Below, in pieces: positions 12,410 through 24,715 of a stretch of DNA of 64,000 bases. The notes below the pieces were generated by a model. It had not been told where the DNA came from. It did not search any database and saw only the letters and a program-made list of their open reading frames with translations. Positions within the stretch are counted from its first letter, which is position 1; every line of letters starts with the position of its first letter. The position numbers and the translations under genes are program-made. This DNA is from Lycorma delicatula. Its lineage: Eukaryota > Arthropoda > Insecta > Hemiptera > Fulgoridae. The DNA lies in NCBI RefSeq assembly GCF_047948215.1, contig NC_134463.1, positions 98,670,657 to 98,734,656 on the forward strand, given 5' to 3'.

Positions 12410-13600
12410 TTCCCCAATTTTTCTTATCTAATTAAAGAAAAATTAGTAAAAATAGCATGAAAGTATGAAAAAGAAAAAAATTGTTGCTCTATGGATTAAT
12501 TATATACATAACTAACTTATGTAAATAAATTAAGCTTTTGTTTAGATTTTTAGGTAGATTTTATTGAAACATTACCGTTAATTCTATCACAGCAATGAAT
12601 ATATTAATTTAAAAATGCAAATAGGTTTATCGAGATTTGTACCTGGAGTCTGTAGTATATAAAACAGCTCGTTACTGCAACTACTTACTCTAAGACATAT
12701 CGATTAATAGAAAAAATATTTTCGTGATATACTACCAAATTTGTTTAATGCATCATATTTTAGAAGAAAATAAAAACTTATGAATCAGTAAGTTTTATCT
12801 CCGTAGCAGTTAAACGTAACATCATATTAAAAAATATTACTATTATAAAAGAGAGAAAATTTTTACTTAGTATTTTTAAAAATGGAGAAAACGTAATAAA
12901 TTAATGATCAAACTATCATTAATTTAAAAATTAGTCTTGCTTATCCGACGTAATAATCATGAAAAAGTAAAAGAAATGCCCTTGTTCCAGGTATATAGCA
13001 AAGAGGTTAAATTTAAATTGAATTTAAAATTGTTTGTATGCACGGTCTGTTTAACATAGTATCATTTTGTTTCCGTATCTAATACACATCTTAGATTATC
13101 TGAATCATAACTGTACAAAAGCAGCCATCCTTGACCGTTTTTCTGAAAAGAAAAAACCTTATTTAAGTTTATTTTTATAAATACAATGGTTAAATATTTG
13201 TTTTTTAATGAGTTATTATTGTCTATATAAATAATTTAACGAGGAATAAAAGAGAAAATTACGTAGAATATAATTTTAACAACAGCTTTATAAAACTTAC
13301 TATTCGGTTTACAGAATTAAAGAATGAAAAAAATTAAACAGGATTAAAACGGAAATGGCTAGTAATATTTGTCATTTTTTGTAAAACAATGTAGCTTTTT
13401 AGGTCCTATAAACAAATTTACGTGTTGCTAACATTTTCAATCTAAGAAAAAGCCTAACATAAATAATTGAGGAAAACCAAACAATCCCTACAAAGATGAT
13501 TTCAAAAAAAATGTACTTCCTAAAATTCAAAACATTACGTTAAAATTAAGTTTATTCTATAATTTATTGAACCAGAGCCTGAAATTCTAATCCCAAGCCC
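12410..13600. other. AT-rich intergenic DNA
   Basis: No coding or repeat structure that I can name. Confidence 0.4.
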
Positions 13601-13609
13601 TAACATTTA

Positions 13610-13960
13610 AGATACGGTCATAAATGTGATGGAAGAAGATTAAAGTAGTAGACAAAGTGAGAAATAAAGAAGTAAGAAGTGTTAACGAGTATTAAAGCTT
13701 AATCAGAACAATTCATAAAAGGAGAATTAATTTTATAGGATACATATCTTGAGAGAAGATATACTAATTAAAAATGGTAAAAGAATGAGTAGAAGTTATA
13801 AAACTAAAAAATTATAATTGATTTAAAAAGAAATGGAAACTATCAGAATCTTAAATATTTTACTGTGTAAGAGGAGAATGTAGACGGACATAAAGTAAGG
13901 AGCCTGTCTAAGGGCTGATAATCACAAGTATGATGAGTTTCAAATAATTATAATCTTGAT
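13610..13960 (+). pseudogene. 3'-terminal fragment of a LINE reverse transcriptase ORF
   Basis: Broken frames give KVRNKEVRS, SLIRTIHKRRINFIGYI and, further on, short pieces in the order seen at the C-terminus of endonuclease-reverse transcriptase LINEs. The usual family pattern is VRNEEV...I..R...W.GH.LR followed by a basic region. The copy at 25.02-25.37 kb shares the same reading (NEEV..., LIRTI-like text, then GGCAGCTATCAGAAATTC versus GGAAACTATCAGAATCTT). Only the last ~110 codons survive, with many stops. The clade is not resolved. Confidence 0.45.
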
Positions 13961-14553
13961 TAAAGTTAACTTAAATCCAATATCAAAAGTTTTCAAATGA
14001 TAATATGTTTATATATAAAATAATAATTGATTTATGAATAATAATAATAATTAAACACCAAATGGGGAGCCTACCGATCATGTATGTTGGGATTTGTTAC
14101 TCATTAGTTCGGTCCCGTTTGGATTACGGTTGCATCACCTATTCTTCAGCGCGTCATACCGTGCTTAAAATGCTGGATGCTGTACACCGCGCTTTTCTTC
14201 TTCTTGCTACAGGTGTCTTTAGATCAAGCCCTGTCAAGCATTCTTATTGATTGCGGAGAGTCATCACTTTGGGATAGACAAGGCCAGCTACAAGCATCTT
14301 ACTTTGTCCTTCTTAAAGGACGACCAAATCACCCGGTTTTTAGAGCAGTTCTTGTAAACCTTCAATTAAAACGGTATGAAAATCACTCACGTTATACAGC
14401 ACCAACGGTGTTCGTACCGACGTTTACAGTACCTTTTAAATTTTTACACATCGTCTATTTTTTCAACATTTTTCTGCTCATATCTATAAGTTAGTTTCTG
14501 CTGAATCCCTTGCCATGTGGAAATTCCGGGAAATGAACGCACGTTCATGTGTC

Positions 14554-14589
14554 TTTAGCGGCGGAATCCGCATGGATTCCGCCGCTAAA
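14554..14589. repeat. Perfect 16-bp palindrome in the LINE RNase H relic
   Basis: TTTAGCGGCGGAATCC (14554-14569), loop GCAT, GGATTCCGCCGCTAAA (14574-14589). The right arm is the expected RNase H coding text (DSAAK), so the left arm appears to be an inverted copy inserted next to it. Confidence 0.95.
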
Positions 14590-15078
14590 AATGCATGTAG
14601 CCGACCCTCTTTCACCACTCGTATTAATACTACCGATTTTATAGATTCTATTAAACACACTCTTTGAGAAAAGTGGCAAGATGACTGGACTGATTTAGTA
14701 GATAATAAACACCGACATCAAGGAAAATATGCTGTCGTAGAGCTCTTCAATCCGGAATAACCGTCGAGAGGAGGTTACTATTTGCTGTTTACGAATAGGA
14801 CACACTAGGCTCACTCGTGAATAACTCATTACTCAGACCGGTGAACCTGTTTGTGTTCGCTGCGACTGCCGACTAACGATACACCACATCCTTGTGGAAT
14901 TTGTGTTATGCGGCATTGCGTCGGAAATTTAAATTAGGAGCTAAACTCAAAGAATTCTACGGGACAATATGAGGATGATATCGAATATCTTGTTGTATCT
15001 TAAGGCCGTGCATCTGTTTTACCCTATTTAATAATTATTTATAATGTTTCTTTGGTAACATTTTATTATCTTTGTTCC

Positions 15079-15110
15079 GGGCGATAATAACGCGAAAACG
15101 TTTTTTGCCC
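15079..15110 (+). other. LINE 3'-terminal stem motif, copy L1
   Basis: GGGCGATAATAACGCGAAAACGTTTTTTGCCC: outer GGGC/GCCC and inner ACG/CGT can pair. The same motif ends the LINE copies at 24461 and 63965. Confidence 0.6.
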
Positions 15111-15139
15111 TCTAAAAAAATGAAAAACATTTTTAACGA

Positions 15140-16185
15140 TCGTTATGAAAAAAGTTTTGAGGCCTGTTCAAAATTTTTGTTTGGTAAATGTCATAACCGT
15201 AAAAGCTGTAAGTGACCTAACATGAGATGTCAGTTACACCTGAAAACTAATAATTCCATTCTCAATAATAAAATGAAATCAAAGGCTGGCTTACTAAAGA
15301 AATTGAATAGGTAAAAATGCTCAATCACTTCTTCAATGAGTCAAAGATACTGTAGTATATCATAATGTGGAATTTTCCGTAATTTAGAAAATATTCAACC
15401 CTGAAGTAACATCTTCAATCTGATAAACGCAAAGAGTGGATGTGTAGTATATGATTATTAATGAACTTCACTGCTTTCTGTCTGTTGTACCTTAAACGTT
15501 TTACGGATATTACAAACATAAAAAGTAATACGTTTCGTGTTAAGTTACAGTAACCGTAATGGTTGTGGGGGGCCTGACATATCACAAATCACTTTTGAAA
15601 ATGGTATAACAGTTTTGAAAATAACAAACTGACTCTTGACTTACTAGAAAAATTGGGTAGTGAAATAGTTATCGTTGTCTTATTCAAAGTGTTGAATTAC
15701 AATAACATGTACCGAAAGAAATGCAGTCGTTACAGTTTGCAAATGACTATAAGAGGTCGTTGTAGCGTGAACATCAGTACTATCAACGAAACCAACTCTG
15801 ACTAGTTATGGTTTTATGTTGAAAAACAAGTCGCTTTGGACTCGCTTCGTTTCCCATTCTCCTCTAGTCAGGATCTAGACCCCTATTGTTTCATTATCCT
15901 CATTTTTTTGAGAATATTAATAACGAATAACAAATAAATCTGTTAAATTTAAAAATTATCAATTTATTTAATTTTTTCTGAGAACAGTTTTTTCAGCACA
16001 GGACTCAAATCTTTCAGCAGTATACGGGGAATAGTCAGCTACCACCTTAAAAATAATAATTATAGCTAGTAACCAGTACGAAGGACGGGTAAAAGAGTAT
16101 TTTGCACGGTTCTTAGAGTTTCACAACAAATACCACGAGGAGGTGATTATGAAATTTCATTTCCCTGTTTTATCTACTTTTATTT
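15140..16185. other. Intergenic DNA, unclassified
   Basis: Less AT-extreme than its surroundings, with no long frame and no match to the other repeat families here. Probably decayed repeat sequence. Confidence 0.35.
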
Positions 16186-16194
16186 TATGTTTTT

Positions 16195-16638
16195 TAGTCA
16201 AGTAACCGGAGGCAGATGCAGCCAATCGCGGCGCGTAGTGTCGTACTCACAGTCACAATGGCAATGTACTCACAGTCAAGTTATTTTTCTCGATAACGAA
16301 AAGAGATAATGAAAATAAATTTTTTGTGGAAAGTTTAATTTCAAATTCTGCAAGCGGTCTCCGAATTCGATTTGAACCACGGTTTGGCCGTAATTTTTGG
16401 CTAGTAATGTTGCGTATCGGTAAGTTATATAATCCGGTTGTTACCGCAAGCCATTAAAATGACTATCATTTTGAAATTATGAAACATTTCATAACGGCAA
16501 TAGTCCTATATTCTTTTCAGGTAGTACGAGTATAAAAACTATGTTCACGCAAAATTTCAATCCGTCGACAAGTTTTATTGTGAAAGAGTAACAAACTCAA
16601 AGAAACCACTACATTTATATATATATATATATATATAA
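16195..16638 (+). repeat. Family B-related repeat ending in (TA)n
   Basis: GGCAGATGCAGCCAATCGCGGCGC resembles 6883-6910 (GGCAGGTCCAGCCAATCGCGTCGC). CACGGTTTGGCCGTAA resembles 53964-53980. It runs into AAACTATGTTCACGCAAAATTTCAA and finishes in a (TA)11 run at 16616-16638. It has no coding capacity and looks like a non-autonomous element or LINE tail that ends in a TA microsatellite. Confidence 0.45.
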
Positions 16639-17063
16639 ATTATACCGCACGTAAGATGATTTACGTACTTCGCAGTCTTAAGAAACATTGAGACTGATAG
16701 TACAAAGAAATAGCAATATGCTTTTTCTGTAGAAAAGTGGAGGCATACAATGTTTTAGATGAAAAAAAAACTTAAAAAATAAAAATATATATAAATACTC
16801 ATAGTGATACGAATTTCAAAATATTTTATTATTCGAGATTTCAGTTGAGATTGGTAAACTCTGATTATTTAAAAAGAGTGTATAAAATCATTAAAAAATT
16901 ATTACTAAATTTACTTTTAAACACATATTTATTTGTCAACCAAAACCGAATTTTTTAAGACCTTTTCAAAAGTTTTCTGCTGCCTATAAACTGGGTAAAT
17001 TAAAAATTTTTATCGCATAGAACTTTTAATTTAAAAAATATAGAACAAATTAATTTAGTATCT

Positions 17064-17290
17064 ACGGGGCCGGTCTAGCGGTAAAACTTGTCATCGTAAT
17101 TCACTTATTTAACCGCTAATTTTCGAAGCCGAAGTTTCTGAAGTTCAAATTCTAGTAAAAATTAGTCGCTTTTATACGGATTTGAATGCATTGCACTTCG
17201 ATTAACCGTACATCTCAGGGAAGGTCGACCTGAATCAGTACAAGACTACACCTTATTTACATGTCATACATATCATCCTAAATCTCATCT
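17064..17290 (+). repeat. tRNA-derived SINE (S1), partial
   Basis: The head has a box A-like GGTCTAGCGGTAAAAC (17072-17087) and a box B-like AGTTCAAATTCTAGT. The body follows as in the copy at 41.3 kb: TTTTATACGGATTTGAAT, GATTAACCG.ACATCTCAGG, CAGTACAAGACTACACC, CATACATATCATCCT. About 35 bp of the usual body (GATCGTGGATACCGGTG... block) is missing. Confidence 0.7.
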
Positions 17291-17299
17291 GAGGGGGGT

Positions 17300-18300
17300 T
17301 TCTTATTTTTTATTAATCGAACAGATTGTAATATAAACATTAGGAATAATAATAACAAATAACATAGTTTCTAATGTAACATAATGAACGTTTTCGGAGT
17401 TCAATAAATTTTCATAAAAAAAACTGTATTTTTGGGAATAAAAATATCAGATTAATTGATCAATAGCTTAATATTTCTTTAAAAAATATCCGAGAGTTTC
17501 ATGATACATCACGGAGTTCGTTAGAACTTCGTCGGTAAGAGGCGACGAAGTCAACGAACTACGTTTACAGTTCTAAACATGACATAACCTAACAGAGAAA
17601 TGAAAATGGGGGAAAAAATTTGCATGAAAACATTATATTTCAGTTCAGTTAGAATTGTATTAATGAATACTTTCAAAAAATACCTCTAATTTTGTTAGAC
17701 AACGTTCCTTTTTTCCATTTGATAAACCGCGGGACTCGAATATGGTATTTTTTTAATGTACCTTTATGAATCGTGCCGCTGTATAGCAGTACAGTACTAG
17801 GTAGCACACAAAAAATTGATAATGTCCTTGAAATAATAAAATTTAAAAGAAAAAATACTACAGCTTGTTTTAGTAGTAAATACTCTTATGTAAATGAAAG
17901 TACTGAAGATGAAACAATTTTTTTAATTCTCATCACTTCTTTAAAAAAATAAAAGTATTAGTTTACAAAAGATTATACTAGTTTTATTAAAAAAGGAATA
18001 AATAAATTCGATTGGTAAAATCGAATTTAACGATAAAAATCGAAGGTTACACTTAGAAAGTAAAAGGGCAATATTACATCACAGATTTTCGATTCGTAAA
18101 GGTCATTATACTAGTTTTATTAAAAAAGTAAAAATTTGGTATGAAGTGAATGATGTGACTAACAACAAAAAAAAAAAATTGTCCGTGAAATTCAAAAAAT
18201 GTATATTTGTTTTTTTCTAGAAAGGCTATAAATTTTAATAATAAATCCAAACGATAACAAATCAGTAATTCATAAAAACAAAAAAAGAATAATCTAACAA
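17300..18300. other. AT-rich intergenic DNA with one hairpin
   Basis: At 17515-17560 AGTTCGT + ACTTCGTCG pairs with CGACGAAGT + ACGAACT around a short loop. A 19-nt text (TATACTAGTTTTATTAAAA) occurs at 17976 and again at 18107. Nothing else is recognised. Confidence 0.5.
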
Positions 18301-18310
18301 AACGCAGTGA

Positions 18311-18984
18311 TATCCAGAAAAATTACAATGAAGTTGTAAACCGTACGGTAAGAGTCTCGCAGATATCATTTCTTCCGCTCAAAAAAAAAAAATCTCTAAT
18401 ATAAATAGTTTTTAACAAAATGATACTGATATAAAATAACTTAAGACACTACATCTCTGTTATCAAAATCTGTTATAATTTAGAATTTTCTTTAAAAAAA
18501 ACACATTGGATATATGTAATAGACAATAAATAATAAACAATGTTTAAGCGTTCCATATAATAAGCAAAAAATATAAAAATTTGTTACATAACTCTTACTG
18601 GTCCGATTTCATTTATTAAACAACGAATAATCATAAGAATTGTATTATTTCTGTAAATGTGACTGTATTACATATAAATGAAATCGGGCCGGTAAGAGTT
18701 TTGTAACACGTTTATCTATTTTTTGCTTATTATATGGAACGCTTAAACATTGTTTATTATTTATTGTCTATTACATATATTTAACGTGTTTTTTTAAGAA
18801 AATTCTAAATTAATAACAGATTTTGATATTAGAATTATAGTGTCTTACCTTCATTGATAACCAGTTTCGTTTTGTTAAAAAGTTTTATTTATATTACAGA
18901 AATTTTTGTTTTTTGAGCGGAGAAATGATATCTACGAGACTCTTACCGCATGTTTTACAATTTTATTGTAATTCTTTGGATGTA
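18311..18984. mobile_element. Foldback element: two ~310-bp inverted arms
   Basis: The left arm (18311-18618) and right arm (18675-18984) are inverted copies over nearly their whole length, with a 56-nt loop. About 45 bp next to the TGGAACGCTTAAACATTG block pair without a mismatch. Elsewhere the match is by eye around 85-90% with small indels. The outer arms share GAGACTCTTACCG and ATGATATC blocks. It encodes no protein. It is a non-autonomous foldback or MITE-like element; as RNA it would form a ~300-bp hairpin. No target duplication is obvious. The right end lies 15 bp from an (AT)19 microsatellite. Confidence 0.85.
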
Positions 18985-18994
18985 ATTTAGCTGA

Positions 18995-18998
<4 letters not shown>

Positions 18999-19036
<38 letters not shown>
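18999..19036. repeat. (AT)19 microsatellite
   Basis: Uninterrupted AT repeat directly after the foldback element. Confidence 0.97.
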
Positions 19037-19038
<2 letters not shown>

Positions 19039-19039
19039 G

Positions 19040-21940
19040 TATTTGTATCAAAATCTTCCAAATAATTTTTAAAAGCTATATGAGTTCTACTATATAAAGT
19101 TCTACTCTATTTAAACTTCTTTTCTTAAATAAGACAAATGTTTTGTAGAGGCTGAGGATTTTTAAGTTCATGGAGTTATAGAAGTTTCCATCCTAGTCAC
19201 GTCTTTAAATTTTACTTCTCTATTCAACTCAAATTATTTAACACATTTGATAATACCCTAGAATTATTTGGAAATTACGTAATTTAATTATTGTTTTTTG
19301 TATTAAGTATGAAAAAATACTTAATGAAAGATTTTTAATTATTTTCCCGTAAAGCTACTACTAAAGGCTTATTTTTTCTTGATGAAAACATAATTTTTTT
19401 AATTTTGTTTTTACTTTTATTTTTTTGTAAATATGATTTGAAAATTTTGAAATTTTATCGATAGACTAATAACGAACGATTCATGCCCGCGCATACACTT
19501 TGTCTCTGAACGCATAATTACTTAAAAAATGTAAATATATTATGACAATAATGAAATAATATATAATGTAGCCGAATCTATAAAGCAGATGAGATATGAT
19601 TATTTGATAAAATATTAAACCCTTAATCTTTGAAACCATATAACTAAATTTTTAAAATTAAATTTGGTATTATTGATGTTAATCAATCGATGAATTTTTT
19701 TTTACAATAAAATCTGTTTATTATCTTTTAATAACTTGTACTAACTGAAAGGAAAACACCCATAGTAAAAAGTTTCCTTCTTTAATAGTAACATACGTTT
19801 AAGTGTGATTTATTAAGAAAAATATGTAATTAAGAAAATCCAAGTTAATATATCAATTCTCTGACCTATAATTTTATCGTAACAATAGTAAGGCTGACTC
19901 CAATCCTAACCTCATCACTCCAGACAAAAAATGTTTAATTATTATAATTTTTTTTATTGGTAGAAATATTATTCTTTTCTGATAAGTTGTCTATCCGCAG
20001 TTTAATTTCTAATTTGTAACCACTCTGGAAAAATAGACTGAAGAAAGATGAAGTTGTTGAATGTTGAAAGAAAAATCGGTTTCGTTATTTATAAAAATTT
20101 ACTCTCATATGTAATATAAACATTTAAAAACTTGACTGCTTACAAATGTTGAAAACGCACAATTTTCCTTATAAATATTCCAATAACGATTTCTTTCGGC
20201 ACTAAAATTTAGAAAATTATTAACTTTGAGTTTCTTTACAAAAACGCTACTTGAAAGGCCAAAAAACTGTAGTAATTGGTAAAATTTCGAATTAAATATT
20301 GTTATTGATTGTTAAAATTTTTTACTACTTTAGTTGGACAACGGAACGTAAGCCTTCTTCAATTATTTTTTTAAAGGTTAAAATTGCTAAATAAGATAAT
20401 AATGAACTAATAATTTTTTTTTAAATTTAGAAACCTAATCTTGGATGAATTATTATTTTTTTTAAATAAATTTTTGATGATTTATTTACTGCACGTTTAA
20501 AATTTATCATTTATAAATGATTTTTATTCATCTTTTATAATTTTATCACTATCTATTAAATTTTTGGCACAGTTTGATAAATAAAGCCCTGGATTATGGA
20601 ATTGCAAATTTTAATGTACGTAATAGAATTATTAGCTTAGTTCAGCGGGCCAAGTGACAAACAGCTTTAGAAAAAATTTAAGTCATAATATTTGTAATAT
20701 ATTTCGGGTAAAGATAATCCCGTAATTATTAAAAAAAAAAAATTTAAATAGTGTACACCTATATTTTTACACTTCCTACTTGAAATATGTCTACATTTAA
20801 GAAAACGTTTAAGGAATAAACGAATCCGCTTTTGATCAAATTACCTAATGCGCTGTGAATCTGAAGTACATCTTTTAACTTATAGTCAAATTTTGAAATG
20901 ATTTATTGTTTTTATTCTATATTTATCTTTAATAACTGTATAAACTGATTTGTCTTTCCATGTTATGACTTATTTCTGTTTGTACCGAATAATTACTTCA
21001 TAATTGTTTTTAATAGACAATCGCTTTCAACTTCAGCACTATCACTAGACAGTTGCTATTTAAAACAGTTTTACACGAAACGACTTTTTAGTTGCGTAAC
21101 GTTATTTAATTTATGTCTCCTATGATAACAAATTAATTAACCTTGAATGCTTTTAATGTATATTCACCAACAAAACGTCATCCACAATTTCCGATTTGTT
21201 GGGAAATTTCAGTTTCAAAAACCGTCAACCTTTAATATGATTATTAATACAATAATTATTGTGTGAAAAATATATTATTTTAAAAACCTTCTATCTTATG
21301 ATTTATCGATTTTTAACACATCTAAAAAAGATGAGATTTCCAATTTTACCCCCCAAAAAAAAGAAAAATAATAAAATCCACTGGCTCTTTGCATTTTGTA
21401 GAAAAATTATTTCTGGTGATTAAATTGTAAATTATTTCTTCATAACTTAAGTGTAAAAAATAATGTAACGAACATATATATTCTCGAATTATAGACAGTC
21501 AAATTCACTCTTTTTTACGAATTTCTCAATATTTATTTTCTTACGTTTAATCAATACGTAGATTTCTCACAATTTTTTTTATATATCATGATTTTTTTAT
21601 TGTACGCTTACATATATATTTTTAAATATAATATAAAATAAACCTTTAAAACATATAGATTTTTATTTTTAAAAAAACCACAAAAATGTTTTTTTTTTTT
21701 TTTTTTTTTTTTTAATTAATGTTTAATGTTATTTGTTGTTAGTTATTTTTTATTTTTTCGCCGACTTTTAAAAGGCGAAACTAAAATAATAATTGAAAAA
21801 GTATAACTTTTTAATTTTGATGTGTTTTTTAATTCGACCGTTATTTATTTAATTCTTTTATTTTTATTTTATTGTGTAAAAAAGTTCTTTTTCAAACTGT
21901 TTTCTGTTTTATAAATATATCTTTTCTTTCTATATTAAAA
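19040..21940. other. AT-rich intergenic DNA, nothing recognised
   Basis: 2.9 kb with no convincing frame, tRNA or repeat boundary. It includes a 25-nt poly-T run at 21689-21713. Confidence 0.45.
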
Positions 21941-21944
21941 TTTT

Positions 21945-22735
21945 TACTTTCCCTTCTAGAGAGCTCTATACCAGAGCTATAGCTGTAGAAGGGAAAGTAT
22001 TGCAATCGGTCCAATTTGGGCATTACAGTTTTCACCAGATCTTGATGTTTTGACATTCAGAAAACCAGATCTTGAATAAGGTACTAAAAAAACCGGATGG
22101 AAATTGTCCGGTTGTTAATGTTCGTATGTATGTGTGTGTTCGGTGTTTGCCTGTAACTCACCTTATATCTCCCGAACTATTAAACCGATTTTGACAAAAC
22201 TTGGTCAGATTACTTCTATATACGGGGCTTGAATACCATTTGTTAACGATTAAAAAATAATAATATTTGCAAAAAAGGTTTTGCAAAATCGCACCTCCCC
22301 CTCAAAAAATGCTTTAAACTACTACCATGATTTGTCGTCACAGATGAGCGGTAGACTTAAATAAATGAATAATATTTAAAGTGTTAAAAAGTAACTCGGT
22401 CTGGTTGGCTCTCAAAGTCGATCGCCCGTTCGACTCGGTACCTGGTGCGTTAAGCCTTGTGGAAACACCAGTCTGCCGACCGTACAAGTGAAATTTGTTC
22501 TATGTAAGTCGCAAAATTACATTAGTACCGACCATCGTCGCTCTTACTACCACACCCGGCGAATTAAACACGGTATGCGCGCGCACTTTAGCTAGAATAA
22601 TTGATTTAAACAAACGAAAATATATTATATTTAAATAAAATGATAAATATTTTTAATTGTTTGTGTAAGCCTGCTTCAGAAACAACCCACAGTTTTAGAG
22701 ATTTACACACATTTTTAGCCGCGTGTCGGGATAGT
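21945..22735 (+). repeat. Interspersed repeat family A, copy 2
   Basis: Begins with a hairpin in which TACTTTCCCTTCTA (21945-21958) pairs with TAGAAGGGAAAGTA (21986-21999) around AGCTCT/AGAGCT. It then follows the family order: CGGTCCAATTTGGGCAT, AACCGGATGGAAATT, CTTATATCTCCCGAACTAT, AACTCGGTCTGG, CCAGTCTGCCGACCGTAC, AAATAAAATGATAAATATTT. Compared with copy 3 it lacks about 120 bp after TATACGGGG. The antisense tRNA-like segment is damaged in its box B. Confidence 0.7.
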
Positions 22736-22739
22736 CCTA

Positions 22740-23760
22740 CTACTGTATTTTAAGCTTTTTTTCTAAACGAAATCGTGAAATATTTTGTATCTTATTTATT
22801 GTCATAAAATACGATAGACATCTCAAGTTACAGTTATATGAAATCAAATACAAATTGTTGAAAATGCTTAACAGTGTTGATGTATTTTTGATTTTGTTTT
22901 CCAAGTAATTATAATTTCGATATTTATAAACAGTAACCAATAGAATGTAGCACGTACATTTTATTTTTTATAATTAATAGAAACAAGATTTTAAATTTTC
23001 ATCTGTTTTAATATTCAACCGATCGTGGATGATATGGAAACAATATTTTGTAAAATTAAAAACAACTGATTTATTCATGCAACTGTACTCTATTATTCAT
23101 TTTTTTTTTTTTTTTACCGAATTTATATTGTGAAATTAGTAATAAAGAAAAAAGTATGAAAATGACAATAATTTTTGTAGTTCAGGCATTGATTGAATTC
23201 GTTGATAAGAAAATAAACCGGACTTGTTGAAAAGTAGATGTCGTGTTCATAAGCGTAGAAAAAAAAATTGTATTCACGAGCGGTAAAGCAAGCGGGAGAT
23301 TGTAAAAAATGGTTTGCCGATTAGATTATCACGGGCTTTGTGTTGATTGGCGAAAGAGAATATGATCTGATGGCGTGACTACTTACTATTAGTATAAAAT
23401 GGACTCGCGCTTCCGAATTCATGTTTTGCCGCTGGCGGGTTTCTTTATACTGCTATCTCTCCTGTTTCGGTTACCCTGTAATGAAGGGGGATTTTAACTC
23501 TCCTCCACCCTTAAACCACACACTTTCCAAATCTATCCGTTACATTAAATCTAAGTATATTTCATTATAACAGATAAATAATTGAGATTGAAATACTACG
23601 ATTACAAATTTGATTTGTTTTTTATTATTAGTATTTCTAAATATATATCTTTTTATTTATTTAATTATTTTATTAGTTTTTACACTGGTTTAAAGAAATC
23701 AGTGGGAAAAAATTAATTTAAAAGTTTGTAAATGTACATTAAAATGAGAAAAAGTACGAG
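22740..23760. other. Intergenic DNA with a weak promoter-like spot
   Basis: AT-rich except 23270-23520, which is more G+C balanced. TATAAAA at about 23393 is followed some 25-30 bp later by TTCATG-type sequence, a possible core promoter for RNA polymerase II. No downstream gene is found, so this is only suggestive. Confidence 0.25.
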
Positions 23761-23949
23761 CTCCGGTCGAATTACTACTATCGATTTTTAATTAATTCTA
23801 TTAAACACACTCTTCGAGGAAGGTGGCAAGGTGTTGTATTACAGTAAATAATAAACTCAGACATATCAAGGATACTGTGCTGCCATGGAGTTCTTCAACC
23901 CGGAATAACCGTAGAGAGGAATTTATTATTTTCCGATTACGAATAGGAC

Positions 23950-24177
23950 ATTCTCTTTCTCTCTCTCTCTTTTCTGTTTAGCCTCTGGAACCACCGTAAG
24001 TTATTACTTCAGAGGATGAATCAGGATGATATCTATGAATTTAAATGAAGTCTTGTACAGTCTCAATTCGACCATTCCAAAGATGTGTGGTTAATTGAAA
24101 CCCAACCACCAAAGAACACCGGTATCCACGATCTCGTATTCAAATCTGTATAAATGTAACTACCTTAGAACAGGACG
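23950..24177 (-). repeat. 5'-truncated tRNA-derived SINE (S2) nested in LINE L2, with TSD
   Basis: Read on the minus strand it starts in the body (GGATTTGAATACGAGATCGTGG form), runs through GGTTGGGTTTCAATTAACCACACATCTTTGGAATGG in segments, and ends CCAGAGGCTAAACAGAAAAGAGAGAG. The flanks are GAATAGGAC (23941-23949) and GAACAGGAC (24178-24186), a 9-bp target-site duplication with one change. The uninterrupted LINE L1 reads through the same site (GAATAGGACAC). The missing tRNA head together with a duplication fits LINE-type target-primed insertion. Confidence 0.8.
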
Positions 24178-24460
24178 TACTTTTACGCATGAACACCTAA
24201 TTAATCAGACCGATGCACACGTTTATGTTCACTGAGACTGCCAACTAACGATACACCACATCCTTATGGACTGAATTTGTTATGCGGCATTGCGTCGTAA
24301 ATTTAAATTAGAAGCAAACATCCAGAATATTTTAGGAAACAATACGATAATGCTATCGAATATCTTGTTGTTTCTTAAGGTCGTGCATCTGTATTCGACT
24401 ATTTAATAATTATTGAAATTTGTGTAATTTTGTAATATTGAGCAGTATTATGTTAGTTAC

Positions 24461-24494
24461 GGGCGATGATAACGTGAAAGCGTTTTCGCTCTCC
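24461..24494 (+). other. LINE 3'-terminal stem motif, copy L2
   Basis: GGGCGATGATAACG TGAAAG CGTTTTCGCTC. The inner ACG/CGT stem is kept; the outer stem is partly decayed (GCTC instead of GCCC). Confidence 0.5.
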
Positions 24495-24589
24495 CAAATT
24501 TCTTTTGGAAACAATTAAGCGGTATAAACTGATTACCTTTTTTCTTATTAATCATTTACAATATGGGAAATATATTATTGAATGTGTAT

Positions 24590-24715
<126 letters not shown>

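Larger units (their letters stand above)
14055..15110 (+). mobile_element. I/jockey-like LINE, 3' fragment (copy L1)
   Basis: Starts CACCAAATGGGGAGCC..GATCATGTATGTTG, matching 62662 in the 60-kb LINE. The first part reads IMYVGICYSLVRSRLDYGCITYSSARHTVLKMLD, the conserved RT-to-RNase H connector. It continues through an RNase H relic (DSAAKNA near 14574), a spacer (FIDSIKHTL*EKWQDDW) and the C-terminal block around CCACATCCTTGTGG (HPCG, from HILxxC). Stops and frameshifts are frequent. It ends at the shared motif GGGCGATAATAACGCG...GCCC (15079-15110) followed by a short A-rich tail. The 5' part is absent, as expected for 5' truncation. Confidence 0.75.
23770..24496 (+). mobile_element. I/jockey-like LINE, 3' fragment (copy L2), split by a SINE
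   Basis: Parallel to 14600-15110 at most positions: AATTCTATTAAACACACTCTT, GTGGCAAG, GGAGTTCTTCAACCCGGAATAACCG, ATACACCACATCCTTATGGA, TTATGCGGCATTGCGTCG, CGAATATCTTGTTGTTTCTTAAGG, ending in GGGCGATGATAACGTG...CGTTTTCGCTC. A SINE interrupts it at 23950-24177. Only the last 500 bp of LINE sequence is present and its frames are broken. Confidence 0.75.

Noticed and set aside
23391..23430. TATAAAA with downstream initiator-like text as a gene promoter
   Set aside because: No gene follows; such a motif is expected by chance in AT-rich DNA. Kept only as a note in the intergenic entry.
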